Below are positions 8,184-17,950 of a stretch of DNA of 64,000 bases, in pieces (the first letter of the stretch is position 1; every line of letters begins with the position of its first letter). The translations under genes were made by a program, and so were the position numbers. The stretch covers positions 1-64,000 of the forward strand of contig JAMPIM010000005.1 in assembly GCA_023662705.1 (NCBI GenBank). The letters are read 5' to 3'. The stretch comes from Candidatus Gastranaerophilales bacterium (lineage in GTDB: Bacteria > Cyanobacteriota > Vampirovibrionia > Gastranaerophilales > Gastranaerophilaceae). The notes beneath the pieces are model-generated. The model worked only from the letters and a program-made list of their open reading frames with translations, did no database searches and had not been told where the DNA came from.

Positions 8184-9113
8184 CTAAACATTCTCCATAA
8201 CGGTATCAAAATAAGGAATTGCTTGAATCGCGCCGTAGTTTTGGGTCTGAAGTCCTGAAACAACTGATGCAAATCTTGAAGCATCACGCGGAGCATAGCC
8301 GTTTGTTAATGCATATAAAAATCCGCCGTTAAACACATCACCTGATGCCGTCACATCAATAGCTTTTTGAGTATTATAAAACTCTGTAAAACTGATATCA
8401 CCCTTGTAACCCGTATAATAACCGTTATCGATATGTGATTTTATAACAACAATTTTAACCCCTCTATCCCAGAAATAATTCATTACTTTATCAATAGAAG
8501 TAAAGTCATAAAGCTGAGCGGCGTCATTTTTAAGTGATAAAAATATAATATCCGTAAAATCAATAATTTCTTCAAAATACTCTTTTGTATCATCAGAATT
8601 CATAAAACAAGATGTATAGTTAGGATCATACGCTGTCATTACATCATTTTCTTTTGCAATTCTGAATGTTTCCCTAACCAATTCACGAGAACTTGCAGAA
8701 AGCGATTGAACCACACCTGTTGAATAAACCATTTTTAGTTTTTTTATTGATTCTTCATCAATATCATCAATAGAAAGTTTTGTTGCAGCAGTTTTTCTCT
8801 TATAATAAAGAACTTCTTTTTTCTCAGCGGTTTTAGAAACAATGTACATACCGTTTTGTTCATTATTTGTTTTGATTAAAGAAGTATCAATATTTTCTTT
8901 CTTTAAAGCAGAGAGAATAAACTCACTAAAACCATCATTACCCACTTTAGTCAAATAAGTAACATTTCCGCCCAAACGTGCAACAGCAACAGCAGTTGTA
9001 ACCGTATCACCGCCAAAATACTTGTTCAAAGTAGAAGTGTCCGCTAAAGACCCGTTTGCAGAAAGTTCAATCAGGCATTCGCCTATAATAGCAATATCTA
9101 TTTTTGATTCCAT
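8184..9113 (-). CDS. kdgK: PfkB-family sugar kinase, probable 2-keto-3-deoxygluconate kinase
   Basis: A 309-residue ribokinase-fold kinase. Seen: N-terminal IIGECLIEL, the GGDTVTTAVAVARLGG motif, the MAYDPNY-like segment, and the C-terminal anion-hole motif DVTASGDVFNGGFLYAL with catalytic Asp in ASGD. PfkB members that sit with KDPG aldolase phosphorylate 2-keto-3-deoxygluconate to KDPG. Its start overlaps the end of eda by 16 bp, so they form one operon for entry of uronate/deoxyketo-sugar acids into the lower Entner-Doudoroff route. Substrate inferred from context. Confidence 0.85.
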   Translation of the reverse strand: MESKIDIAIIGECLIELSANGSLADTSTLNKYFGGDTVTTAVAVARLGGNVTYLTKVGNDGFSEFILSALKKENIDTSLIKTNNEQNGMYIVSKTAEKKEVLYYKRKTAATKLSIDDIDEESIKKLKMVYSTGVVQSLSASSRELVRETFRIAKENDVMTAYDPNYTSCFMNSDDTKEYFEEIIDFTDIIFLSLKNDAAQLYDFTSIDKVMNYFWDRGVKIVVIKSHIDNGYYTGYKGDISFTEFYNTQKAIDVTASGDVFNGGFLYALTNGYAPRDASRFASVVSGLQTQNYGAIQAIPYFDTVMENV

Positions 9114-9727
9114 TTAGTAAAATCCTTGACTTCGGTTAAGATTTCTCTTGTACGGTCAGTAATCTCATGAGGAGTGAAACCCTGATAAAAGTCACGTCCG
9201 ACACCTACTGCCGCTGCGCCTGCGTTTATATATGTAACAATTTCACTTAGTTTAATATTACCTGTAGGCATAAGATTCAAGAACGGCATTTGTCTCAATA
9301 TGTTTTCAATATATTGAACTCCGCCCATTGCATCAGCAGGGAAAAGTTTTATCAACGGAATTCTTGATTTCCATGCGTTATAAGCTTCATTTGCGGTAGA
9401 AGTTCCTGCGATAAAAGGAATTCTTAAATTCTTAGAAATTTTAACCAGACTCATCTGAAAAATCGGAGAAGCAAATAATTTTGCACCGCTTTTAATAGCA
9501 TAATCAGCCTGTGTTGAAGTAATAATACCGCCTGCACAAACTGTTGCATATTTTGAAACTTCTTCAATTGCTTCATAGATTGAAGGGTTTTCAACATTAA
9601 TCTCTATTACTCTAATCCCGCCTTGTATAAGAGCTTTAGCGATTTCAACCGCTCTATCGGCTTCCTTACATCTGATTATCGGATAAACTTTGTCTTCAGC
9701 TATTGTATTTATGTAATTTTCACTCAT
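9098..9727 (-). CDS. eda: KDPG/KHG aldolase
   Basis: A 209-residue class I aldolase that splits 2-keto-3-deoxy-6-phosphogluconate into pyruvate and glyceraldehyde-3-phosphate. YPIIRC at the N-terminus, VIEINVENPS, the CAGGIITST phosphate/substrate segment, and the Schiff-base lysine in IKLFPAD are all present. First gene of the eda-kdgK operon, with its own leader: TATAAT and AAAGGAA upstream of the ATG. No edd (6-phosphogluconate dehydratase) nearby, which fits a uronate-catabolic role rather than a full Entner-Doudoroff pathway. Confidence 0.93.
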   Translation of the reverse strand: MSENYINTIAEDKVYPIIRCKEADRAVEIAKALIQGGIRVIEINVENPSIYEAIEEVSKYATVCAGGIITSTQADYAIKSGAKLFASPIFQMSLVKISKNLRIPFIAGTSTANEAYNAWKSRIPLIKLFPADAMGGVQYIENILRQMPFLNLMPTGNIKLSEIVTYINAGAAAVGVGRDFYQGFTPHEITDRTREILTEVKDFTKWNQK

Positions 9728-9781
9728 TTGTATGGGTTCCTTTGTTTGAAATTATTATATCATAAATAAAAGAGGTCAATT

Positions 9782-11764
9782 ATGAATAAGATTAAACTGT
9801 ATCTTTCTGCTTTTATTATCGTACTTGTATTTGTTTTTGTCTATTTTGCAACATATAATTTTGCAGAACCGCGAGCTTATGACTTCATGACAAAAAATGT
9901 TTTGACAAAAAAGCTTCCGTTTGACAAGTTTAAAAAAGTTCATGGCAGCGATGATATTGTTCTTGTTGTAATTGATGATAAAACCGCTGAAAAATATCGT
10001 TGGCCATGGAAACGTGAAGTTAACTGTAAAATTTTTGAATATTTTTCAAATTATACACAGCCTAAATTACTTGTTTATGATGCGTTAATAATCACTCTTG
10101 ATAATGATTATCCCGAATCAGACAAAAAATTCTTTCAATCCCTGAGCAAATTCGACAATCTTATTGTAGGAATGCTTCCTAAAATTAAACCTTGGGAAAA
10201 CGAAAGCTTCGGGCAAGATTATGATAAAAAACTTTCTGAAAAATTTGGAATTGATGTAGTTGATAAGAGTTCAAAGTCTCCTGATTTGTATGAAAGCATG
10301 TATGCTTATCCTCAACCGTATTTTAATGCGGTCAAACATATCGGTTCAGGCTCAATGATTGCCGGCCCAATCAGCGGGAATTTAAAAATAAGAGATGAAG
10401 TTTACAGAAACCACGAATATGTTTTCAAGTACAAAGGAAGTTTTTATCCTTCATTTGCACTCAGAGCATATTTAATGCTCAATAATAATCCGCAAACAAT
10501 TTTAACAAATAAAAATATAGTATTTCCTGATACCAAACAAACAATTGCCGTTAGAAAAAATAAGTACCAGACAATAACACCGGTAAAATTCTACGATTTA
10601 TATGACGGTCAATATTCACATATCAAATACTCTGCCGTTGATATTATGGATTCTTTTGATGCAATGCAAAAAGGAGCTAAACCAAAAATTAATCCGGAAC
10701 TTTTTAACAATAAAATTGTTGTAATAGGAGCAAATGTTAAAACAGGAACAGGTGCTTATGATATCAAAAATACTCCGATAAAAGAAAACCACCCCGGAGT
10801 AGATTATCAGGCTACTGCAATTGATAACATTATCCATAATGATTTTCTACATATTCTGCCTGACTGGTTTAATATTTTTATAACACTTCTCGGAATGATT
10901 CTTGTTTACGGATATATAAGAGTTTCAAGCCTTGCAAAAACGGTTACGTCAACTCTTAGTATAATCGGCGGATATTTATTGCTTTGTACAATTTGTTTCT
11001 ATTTCGGAGTTGTAATAAACGTAATAACACCGATTGTAATGTTCGTTTTAACAACAATCTTGGCTTATACCCACAAATTTGTACTCGAAAATAAAAGCAA
11101 AGAAAAAGTTAAAAACGCAATGGGCAAATATATGTCCGAAGATGTTATGAAACGCGTAATCCAGAACATTGATAATCTTGGTTTGGGCGGGAAAAAAGCC
11201 GTTGTTACAGTTTTATTCTCTGATATCCGCGGATTCACAACAATGAGCGAGCAAATGTCTGCCGAACAGGTTTCCGAAATCCTGAACGAATATTTTACGG
11301 AAATGGAACCTATTATTACTAAATACAACGGTGTTATTAACAAATTCATCGGAGATGCGGTTATGGCAATCTTCGGAGAACCGATTCAGGACAAAAACCA
11401 TGCTCAAAACGCTGTCAAATGTGCTTTTGCAATGTTGGAAAAAGTTAAAGAACTCCAGAAAAAATGGGTTAGAGAAGGCAAACCGAAAATCGAAATCGGT
11501 GTCGGAATCAATACGGGCGAAGTTTTTGTAGGAAACATCGGTTCGGTTAACCGTATGGAATACACCGTAATCGGCGATACCGTTAACCTCGCAAGCCGTT
11601 TGGAAAGTTACAACAAAACCTATAAAACAAAAATGCTCATAAGTTCTTCTACCTATGAAGAAGTCAAAGGTATTGTAAACGTAATCAGGATTTCTGATGT
11701 CCAAATCAGAGGAAAAGCTCACAAAATGGATATTTATGAGGTTTTAAGAGTTACTGAGCTTTGA
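9782..11764 (+). CDS. CHASE2-domain adenylate/guanylate cyclase
   Basis: A 660-residue membrane receptor-type class III cyclase. An N-terminal membrane segment (about residues 5-25) is followed by an extracytoplasmic CHASE2 sensor (to about 345), a cluster of three membrane helices (about 360-430), then the catalytic domain: VLFSDIRGFTTMSEQ with a metal-binding Asp, INKFIGDAVMAIFGEP with the second Asp, and MEYTVIGDTVNLASRLE with the transition-state residues. It should make cAMP (or cGMP) in response to an unknown outside signal. The architecture is common in Cyanobacteria and relatives. Its 3' end overlaps the next convergent gene by 14 bp. Confidence 0.92.
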   Translation: MNKIKLYLSAFIIVLVFVFVYFATYNFAEPRAYDFMTKNVLTKKLPFDKFKKVHGSDDIVLVVIDDKTAEKYRWPWKREVNCKIFEYFSNYTQPKLLVYDALIITLDNDYPESDKKFFQSLSKFDNLIVGMLPKIKPWENESFGQDYDKKLSEKFGIDVVDKSSKSPDLYESMYAYPQPYFNAVKHIGSGSMIAGPISGNLKIRDEVYRNHEYVFKYKGSFYPSFALRAYLMLNNNPQTILTNKNIVFPDTKQTIAVRKNKYQTITPVKFYDLYDGQYSHIKYSAVDIMDSFDAMQKGAKPKINPELFNNKIVVIGANVKTGTGAYDIKNTPIKENHPGVDYQATAIDNIIHNDFLHILPDWFNIFITLLGMILVYGYIRVSSLAKTVTSTLSIIGGYLLLCTICFYFGVVINVITPIVMFVLTTILAYTHKFVLENKSKEKVKNAMGKYMSEDVMKRVIQNIDNLGLGGKKAVVTVLFSDIRGFTTMSEQMSAEQVSEILNEYFTEMEPIITKYNGVINKFIGDAVMAIFGEPIQDKNHAQNAVKCAFAMLEKVKELQKKWVREGKPKIEIGVGINTGEVFVGNIGSVNRMEYTVIGDTVNLASRLESYNKTYKTKMLISSSTYEEVKGIVNVIRISDVQIRGKAHKMDIYEVLRVTEL

Positions 11765-13385
11765 TTCTGTTATAATCCGCAAATTGTCTGTAATCAGAGA
11801 GTTCATTAATCGCAAGCATATCCGCTACGCGGGAAGCATTCTTTTGCTCCCTTGTTATATATGCATTAACTCCAACCAAAGGAAGAGTGCTGATTAAAAC
11901 CGACATAGCATATTTTGCATAACCTGATGCCTGTCCTACAGCCGTATTTGATTTTACAGCTTTAGCAAGATATTTTAACCCTAATGCTGCTCCAAGAGTA
12001 GAAAATATAACTGCAAGCGGAGTCTGCATAGCCTGTCCCAGCGCCTCAATACTTTCCGAGTATTTTTGCGAATTCTCATCCACAACATTAAAAGTTTTAA
12101 ATGTATTATGCTGCAATCGTTTTGCATCCTTTATCTGCTCATCGGACATCTCTAAATTTTCTATGGTTTTAACCAAAAACTTTTCTTTTTCGCCTTCAGT
12201 CTTTTTCCATTTTTTATATTCACGGTCATTTTTCCAAGCATTGATAAGGAATTTAATCATACCCATTTTTTTGTATGGTTTAGGTTCAACATCAGTAATA
12301 CTATCAGCTTTTTCATCATCTACATAATATAAGCGTTCCGGATTTTTTATTAGCTCCTGTTTAACTTTAAATCTGCCTACACGCGATGCTTCTTTTTGAA
12401 TTGATGCAGCAAAAATTCCCGAACCGACAGCAGCCGTAAGCGATAAAATATGAGGTAAGACACTCAGCTTAGCATTCAATTTAGAAGCAATTTTTTCATA
12501 TAAAATACTGAACAAAGCACTGAAACCAAATACGGCAGTCGTCAATGTTGATGTTGCAAGTTCTGCATTCTCTGCATAATCCTGTGAGGCTATGTCAATT
12601 TTTTCAACAAGTTTTGTCAAAAGCTGCTGGTCGCGTTTTGCATCCTTGGTTTCTTTCTCATTAAGTTCAGAACCGATTAAATTCGCATCTTCCTGCAATT
12701 TATAATCAAACATCATTTTCTGATATTTATACTCTGGGCTGTCAAAAGCCATTTCTTTCATTGAATGAAAATTTTCTTTGATACTTTTAATAGGATTCGG
12801 CAATTTTGTTTTTTTCTTAGGCATATTTAAAAGCGCTTCTTCCACCTGTTTTTCCTGCTCAGGTGTCAGTACCGCAAAGGTTTTCGGATTCGCCAAATCA
12901 GTTCTCATAGCTTCAAATCTTCCGCGGCGTGAAGCACTGACTTCGGCTTTTGCAGCCCATGCATACAGAGGAAATGCTGCTGCGGTTGATATTAACATAC
13001 CGCCTGTCATACTGACTATAGAAGCAAGCATTGCAGATTTTTTGCCGTTTTGCGCAAATTTTGCAAAAAAGTTTTTAACAGGTTTCAATAAAGAAACCAC
13101 AAAACCTAAACCTGCACCGACCGTCATCGCGAATTCCATTCCCATACCTACAACCTGTTCGGTAATGACTTCCATATCTTCAGCTTTTTTCTGGGAAGCT
13201 TCATCCATTATATCAATAGCTCTCAAAAGCGCACTGCTTCTTTGTAAGTCATCATGATTAATATCATTCGGATTGCGTTTCAAATACTCAACACGTTTTG
13301 CCTCTGCCAAATCGTATTTATTTTTCCATTCAGGATATAAAACCGCATATTTTTTGTATGATTTATAATCGCCGATAATTGTCAT
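11751..13385 (-). CDS. membrane protein with three repeated units
   Basis: A 544-residue protein of unknown function made of three similar units. Each has a short segment ending (D/E)xASQxxAE / ENSQKYSE, a pair of hydrophobic helices rich in Gly, Ala and Ser, then a basic ASRxGRF-type motif: ASRRGRFEAM (about residue 150), ASRVGRFKVK (about 335), ASRVADML (about 525). Six membrane helices in total are likely. Between units are charged stretches with AP-rich KPYKKMG segments. Ribosome site AGAGG. I know no characterised family with this layout. Possibly a multi-hairpin membrane scaffold. Confidence 0.7.
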   Translation of the reverse strand: MTIIGDYKSYKKYAVLYPEWKNKYDLAEAKRVEYLKRNPNDINHDDLQRSSALLRAIDIMDEASQKKAEDMEVITEQVVGMGMEFAMTVGAGLGFVVSLLKPVKNFFAKFAQNGKKSAMLASIVSMTGGMLISTAAAFPLYAWAAKAEVSASRRGRFEAMRTDLANPKTFAVLTPEQEKQVEEALLNMPKKKTKLPNPIKSIKENFHSMKEMAFDSPEYKYQKMMFDYKLQEDANLIGSELNEKETKDAKRDQQLLTKLVEKIDIASQDYAENAELATSTLTTAVFGFSALFSILYEKIASKLNAKLSVLPHILSLTAAVGSGIFAASIQKEASRVGRFKVKQELIKNPERLYYVDDEKADSITDVEPKPYKKMGMIKFLINAWKNDREYKKWKKTEGEKEKFLVKTIENLEMSDEQIKDAKRLQHNTFKTFNVVDENSQKYSESIEALGQAMQTPLAVIFSTLGAALGLKYLAKAVKSNTAVGQASGYAKYAMSVLISTLPLVGVNAYITREQKNASRVADMLAINELSDYRQFADYNRIKAQ

Positions 13386-13514
13386 AATAATTTAAAACCT
13401 CTAAAAAATTTATTTGCATGAATAATTAAGAAATTGTTTATTTTTTAAGATTTCTTTAAAAATAGTGGTTTAATGATAATGTTAGGAAAAATGTAACAAG
13501 GAGATTATAAAAAA

Positions 13515-15347
13515 ATGGCAAAGACAATTGGTATTGACTTAGGTACAACTAACTCAGTTGTAGCAGTTATGGAAGGTGGTAAACCAACCGTTATCGCTAA
13601 CGCAGAAGGTATGAGAACAACTCCTTCTATCGTTGGTTTTTCTAAAACAGGTGAAAGATTAGTAGGTCAGCTTGCAAAACGTCAAGCTATCCTTAACCCT
13701 GATAAAACAATCGCATCTATTAAACGTCACATGGGCGACGATTACAAAAAGAATATCGACGGAAAAGACTATACTCCTCAAGAAATCTCAGCAATGATTT
13801 TGAGAAAACTTGCAGATGATGCTTCTGCATACTTGGGCGAAAAAGTTACTTCTGCCGTAATCACAGTTCCTGCATACTTTAACGATGCTCAAAGACAAGC
13901 AACAAAAGATGCCGGAAAAATCGCAGGTCTTGACGTTCTTCGTATCGTTAACGAACCTACAGCAGCAGCTCTTGCTTACGGTCTTGAAAAAGATAAACCT
14001 GAAAAAGTTCTTGTATTCGACTTAGGCGGCGGTACATTCGACGTATCTATTCTTGAAATCGGCGACGGTGTTCACGAAGTTCTTTCAACATCAGGTGATA
14101 CAAGACTTGGTGGTGACGACTTCGATAAAAAAATCATCGACTGGATTTGTGATGAATTCAAAAAACAGGAAGGCATGGACTTAACTAACGATAAGCAAGC
14201 TATGCAGCGTATCAAAGAAGCAGCAGAAAAAGCTAAATGTGAACTTTCTTCTGTTGTAGAAACTTCAATCAGCTTACCATACATCACAGCTGACGCTAAC
14301 GGCCCTAAACACTTAGAACTTTCTCTTACAAGAGCTAAGTTTGAAGACCTTTCTCACGATTTGTTGGAAAGATGTAAAAAACCGGTTGAACAAGCATTGT
14401 CAGATGCAGGTTTGAGCAAAAACGAAGTTGACGAAGTAGTTCTTGTTGGCGGTTCAACTCGTATCCCTGCTGTTCAACAGCTTGTAAAAGATTACACAGG
14501 CAAAGAACCTAACCAATCTGTTAACCCTGATGAAGTTGTAGCAGTTGGTGCAGCAGTTCAGGCAGGTGTTTTAGCAGGTGAAGTTAAAGATATCGTATTG
14601 TTAGATGTTACTCCGTTAACTCTTGGTATCGAAACTTTAGGCGGTGTAATGACTCCTTTGGTTCCACGTAACACTACAATTCCTGTTTCTAAATCACAAG
14701 TTTTCTCAACAGCAGAAAACAACCAGACAGCAGTAGATATCAATGTTCTTCAAGGTGAAAGACCAATGTCATCTGATAACAAATCATTAGGTATGTTCAG
14801 ACTTGAAGGTATCGCTCCTGCAATGCGCGGTATTCCTCAAATCGAAGTAACTTTTGATATCGACGCAAACGGTATTGTAAATGTTTCTGCTAAAGATAAA
14901 GCTACAAATAAAGAACAAAAAATCACAATTACAAACTCATCTAACTTATCTGAACAAGATATCGATAAGATGGTAAAAGAAGCAGAAGCTAACGCTCAAG
15001 AAGATAAGAAGAAAAAAGAAGAAGCAGAAGTTAAAAACAATGCTAACTCTTTAATCGCTTCTTCTGAAAGAATCGTTAAAGATTTCGAAGGTAAAATCTC
15101 TGAAGAAGATACTAAGAAATTGAACGAACAAAAAGAAGCTCTTCAAAAAGCATTAGACGAAAACAAATCTGCTGATGAATTGAAGAAATTATCAGAAGAA
15201 TTACAGCAAACAATGTTTGCAATCTCACAAAAAGCTTACGAAGCTGTTCAAAAAGACGGCGAAGCAGTAAATTCTGATAACGCACAAGACACATCTTCAG
15301 AAAACAAAGATGACGATGTAATTGATGCAGAATATACAAAAGAATAA
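13515..15347 (+). CDS. dnaK: chaperone Hsp70
   Basis: A 610-residue DnaK. ATPase signature IGIDLGTTNSVVAV at the N-terminus, VFDLGGGTFDVSILE, VVLVGGSTRIPAV, the substrate-binding domain with DVTPLTLGIETLGGV, and an acidic tail ending DDDVIDAEYTKE are all as in the family. It binds exposed hydrophobic peptides in an ATP cycle with DnaJ and GrpE, neither of which is in the window. Codon use is strongly biased towards that of highly expressed genes. No CIRCE inverted repeat is seen in the 130 bp upstream, so HrcA control is not indicated. A strong terminator follows. Confidence 0.98.
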   Translation: MAKTIGIDLGTTNSVVAVMEGGKPTVIANAEGMRTTPSIVGFSKTGERLVGQLAKRQAILNPDKTIASIKRHMGDDYKKNIDGKDYTPQEISAMILRKLADDASAYLGEKVTSAVITVPAYFNDAQRQATKDAGKIAGLDVLRIVNEPTAAALAYGLEKDKPEKVLVFDLGGGTFDVSILEIGDGVHEVLSTSGDTRLGGDDFDKKIIDWICDEFKKQEGMDLTNDKQAMQRIKEAAEKAKCELSSVVETSISLPYITADANGPKHLELSLTRAKFEDLSHDLLERCKKPVEQALSDAGLSKNEVDEVVLVGGSTRIPAVQQLVKDYTGKEPNQSVNPDEVVAVGAAVQAGVLAGEVKDIVLLDVTPLTLGIETLGGVMTPLVPRNTTIPVSKSQVFSTAENNQTAVDINVLQGERPMSSDNKSLGMFRLEGIAPAMRGIPQIEVTFDIDANGIVNVSAKDKATNKEQKITITNSSNLSEQDIDKMVKEAEANAQEDKKKKEEAEVKNNANSLIASSERIVKDFEGKISEEDTKKLNEQKEALQKALDENKSADELKKLSEELQQTMFAISQKAYEAVQKDGEAVNSDNAQDTSSENKDDDVIDAEYTKE

Positions 15348-15350
15348 ATA

Positions 15351-15379
15351 AAAAAAGGGGGCTATCAGCCCCCTTTTTT
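15351..15379 (+). terminator. rho-independent terminator of dnaK
   Basis: Seven-bp GC stem GGGGGCT/AGCCCCC (15357-15363 with 15367-15373), 3-nt loop, then six T. The A-run on the left side makes it able to serve the convergent TPR gene as well. Confidence 0.9.
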
Positions 15380-15380
15380 A

Positions 15381-15863
15381 TTATAAATATTTATTCAATA
15401 AAAGTTTTTTTAAAGCTCTTGCCTGAACAGCTTCGGGCTCAATTTCAAGTAATCTGTCTAAATAAGGAATTGCCTCATTATATTTTTCTAATTTTTTTAA
15501 CGCCGCTGCCATTGCATATAATGCATCCAAAAATTTAGGGTCAAGTTCAAGCGCCTTTTCTAAATCCGATACAGCACGATTTATATCAGGATTTTCGATA
15601 TCTTTCCTTGATAACAATATCTTTGCACGGTTGTAATAAGCATCAACCATTTTTTCGTTTAATTGAAGCGCTTTTGTATAATCCAAAATCGCTTCATCAA
15701 AATTTTCCAGAGCCTGATTTGCTACAGCTCTATAGAAATACGGGATTTCCCAATCATTTTTTAAATCGAGTGATTTATTAATATTTTCAATCCCGTTTTG
15801 GAATCTTCCGTTTTGGATATCAAAAATTCCGTTATCAAGATAATATTTGTAATCGTTAGTCAT
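15381..15863 (-). CDS. TPR-repeat protein
   Basis: A 160-residue protein built of about four tetratricopeptide repeats (for example ENFDEAILDYTKALQLNEKM and KYNEAIPYLDRLLEIEPEAV), with no signal peptide or membrane helix, so a cytoplasmic protein-protein interaction adaptor. Its start overlaps the end of uvrB by 8 bp, which implies translational coupling, but TPR proteins behind uvrB are not a known functional pair. Confidence 0.85.
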   Translation of the reverse strand: MTNDYKYYLDNGIFDIQNGRFQNGIENINKSLDLKNDWEIPYFYRAVANQALENFDEAILDYTKALQLNEKMVDAYYNRAKILLSRKDIENPDINRAVSDLEKALELDPKFLDALYAMAAALKKLEKYNEAIPYLDRLLEIEPEAVQARALKKLLLNKYL

Positions 15864-17847
15864 TTTTCACCATTTCCCTAAGTTTTTTCAATTGGTCTCT
15901 AATTTCTGCTGCGCGTTCAAAATCAAGAATCTTAGCAGCTTTGTGCATATCTTTTTCGAGTTTGGAAATAAGTTTCGGTAAATCTTTTTTGGAAATACCC
16001 AAATCAACCATTTCTTCCGCAACAATATCTTCAAAGCTCCTGTAACTTTCAACAAGTGAAAGTAAGTTGTTCTCAATCGGTTTTTTAATCGTTTGAGGAA
16101 TAATACCGTATTTTTTATTATGTTCAAGCTGAATTTCACGACGGCGGTTTGTTTCATCAATTGCTCTTTGCATTGAATCCGTAATTTTATCCGCATACAT
16201 TATAACCTCACCGCAAGAGTTTCTCGCAGCACGTCCGATTGTCTGAATCAAACTCGTATCAGACCTTAAGAAGCCCTCTTTATCAGCATCCATAATTGCT
16301 ACAAGAGAAACCTCAGGGATATCAAGACCTTCTCTTAACAGGTTTACACCAATAAGAACATCAAATTCGCCCAATCGTAAGTCACGCAAAATCTCAACAC
16401 GCTCTATTGATTTAACACCGCTATGCAAATATCGTACGCGAATTCCGTCCTGTAAAAAATAATCAGTCAAATCCTCTGCCATACGTTTGGTAAGTGTAGT
16501 AATCAAAACACGTTCATTCTTTTCCGCACGTTTTGAAATCTCTTTTTTCAAATCAGGAATCTGACTTTCAATAGGTCTGATATGAATCTTAGGGTCAACC
16601 AGTCCTGTAGGGCGAATAATTTGTTCAACAAGACGGGAAGAAGTTTTTAGTTCAAAATCAGCAGGGGTTGCGGAAATATAAATCTTCTGCCCTACTTTAT
16701 CAAAAAACTCTTTGCTTTTTAAAGGTCTGTTATCCTTCGCACAAGGCAGTCTAAACCCGTAGTCAATCAAAGTTTTCTTTCTTGAAGCATCACCGTGATA
16801 CATACCGTTAAGCTGAGGAATAGTTACATGAGACTCATCAATTACTGTTAAAAATTCACTCTGGAAATAATCCAAAAGTGTTGCAGGCGGAGTTCCGGGA
16901 GCGCGGCGTTCAATAATACGCGAATAGTTTTCAATCCCCGAACAGTAACCCATTTCCTTAATCATTTCTATATCATATTTGACACGCTGTTGAAGCCGTT
17001 GTGATTCAAGAATTTTGTTTTCGTTTTCAAGTTCTGCAACACGGTTTTTGAGTTCCTGACGAATCATTGCTAAAGTTTCGTCTTCATTCTCATCATAAGA
17101 AATATAGTGAACCGCAGGATAGATTACAACTGATTCGGGAGCTTCAATAATCTCACCTGTCAAATGGTCAATTCTAACAATCTTTTCAATTTCATCCCCG
17201 AAGAAATAAATACGTGTAATAATCTTTTCATACGCAGGCATTATTTCTAAAATATCCCCGCGCGCACGAAAAGTGGAACGCTCAAGTTCAACATCATTTC
17301 TTGTATATTGAACACTGACAAGGTGTTTAATTAAATCATTTCGTTCAAGTTCCATTCCGACTTTCAAAGAAATAGTGCCTTTGAAATAACTTTCAGGCAA
17401 TCCTAAGCCGTAAATACAGCTTACCGAAGCAATAACAATGACATCGTTGCGTTCATATAAACTTCTTGTTGTATTGTGGCGAAGACGGTCAATTTCTTCA
17501 TTAATACTTGCAGATTTTTCAATATAAGTATCTGTTCGCGGAATATACGCTTCCGGCTGATAATAATCGTAATAAGAAATAAAGTATTCAACCGCATTAT
17601 TGGGGAAAAGTTCTTTAAACTCGTTATAAAGCTGAGCTGCAAGAGTTTTATTATGAGCGATAATAAGAGTCGGTTTTTGAACTTTTTCAATCACATTAGC
17701 AATAGTAAAAGTTTTACCCGAACCTGTAATCCCTAAAAGAGTTTGCGTATCTTCACCTTTAAGCACACCGTCAACTAATTGTTCAATTGCTTTCGGCTGA
17801 TCACCCGCAGGTTTGTATTTGGATGATATTTCAAATTTACGTTCCAT
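15856..17847 (-). CDS. uvrB: excinuclease ABC subunit B
   Basis: A 663-residue UvrB, the damage-verifying helicase-like subunit of nucleotide excision repair. Walker A GITGSGKTFTIA, the beta-hairpin region YYDYYQPEAYIP, DESHVTIPQL motif II, LREGLDIPEVSLVAI, QTIGRAARN motif VI and a C-terminal UVR domain (KLEKDMHKAAKILDFERAAE) that binds UvrC are all visible. Upstream TGATATAAT has its -10 hexamer 6 nt before the ATG with no Shine-Dalgarno sequence, so the mRNA is probably leaderless. Divergent from the regulator-recA unit. Confidence 0.97.
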   Translation of the reverse strand: MERKFEISSKYKPAGDQPKAIEQLVDGVLKGEDTQTLLGITGSGKTFTIANVIEKVQKPTLIIAHNKTLAAQLYNEFKELFPNNAVEYFISYYDYYQPEAYIPRTDTYIEKSASINEEIDRLRHNTTRSLYERNDVIVIASVSCIYGLGLPESYFKGTISLKVGMELERNDLIKHLVSVQYTRNDVELERSTFRARGDILEIMPAYEKIITRIYFFGDEIEKIVRIDHLTGEIIEAPESVVIYPAVHYISYDENEDETLAMIRQELKNRVAELENENKILESQRLQQRVKYDIEMIKEMGYCSGIENYSRIIERRAPGTPPATLLDYFQSEFLTVIDESHVTIPQLNGMYHGDASRKKTLIDYGFRLPCAKDNRPLKSKEFFDKVGQKIYISATPADFELKTSSRLVEQIIRPTGLVDPKIHIRPIESQIPDLKKEISKRAEKNERVLITTLTKRMAEDLTDYFLQDGIRVRYLHSGVKSIERVEILRDLRLGEFDVLIGVNLLREGLDIPEVSLVAIMDADKEGFLRSDTSLIQTIGRAARNSCGEVIMYADKITDSMQRAIDETNRRREIQLEHNKKYGIIPQTIKKPIENNLLSLVESYRSFEDIVAEEMVDLGISKKDLPKLISKLEKDMHKAAKILDFERAAEIRDQLKKLREMVKND

Positions 17848-17872
17848 AACAAAATTATATCATGTGTTAAAG

Positions 17873-17885
17873 ATTTGTAACAAAT
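17873..17885. promoter_or_regulatory. palindrome in the uvrB / recA-operon divergent promoter
   Basis: ATTTGTAACAAAT, a perfect 6+1+6 palindrome. On the minus strand it overlaps TTGTTA, which is spaced 18 bp from the uvrB TATAAT (17854-17859) and so is the likely -35. Its position between two DNA-repair units makes it a candidate damage-response operator; this is inference only. Confidence 0.35.
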
Positions 17886-17950
17886 TGTGGAAAATATTTT
17901 TTTTATTAATTACAATATTTATTGCACTGGGTGTAGAAAGAGGAGAATCC

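Noticed and set aside
12778..13257. 159-codon plus-strand ORF
   Set aside because: Antisense shadow of the three-repeat membrane protein.
13386..13514. CIRCE heat-shock operator before dnaK
   Set aside because: No TTAGCACTC-N9-GAGTGCTAA or close variant is present in the gap.
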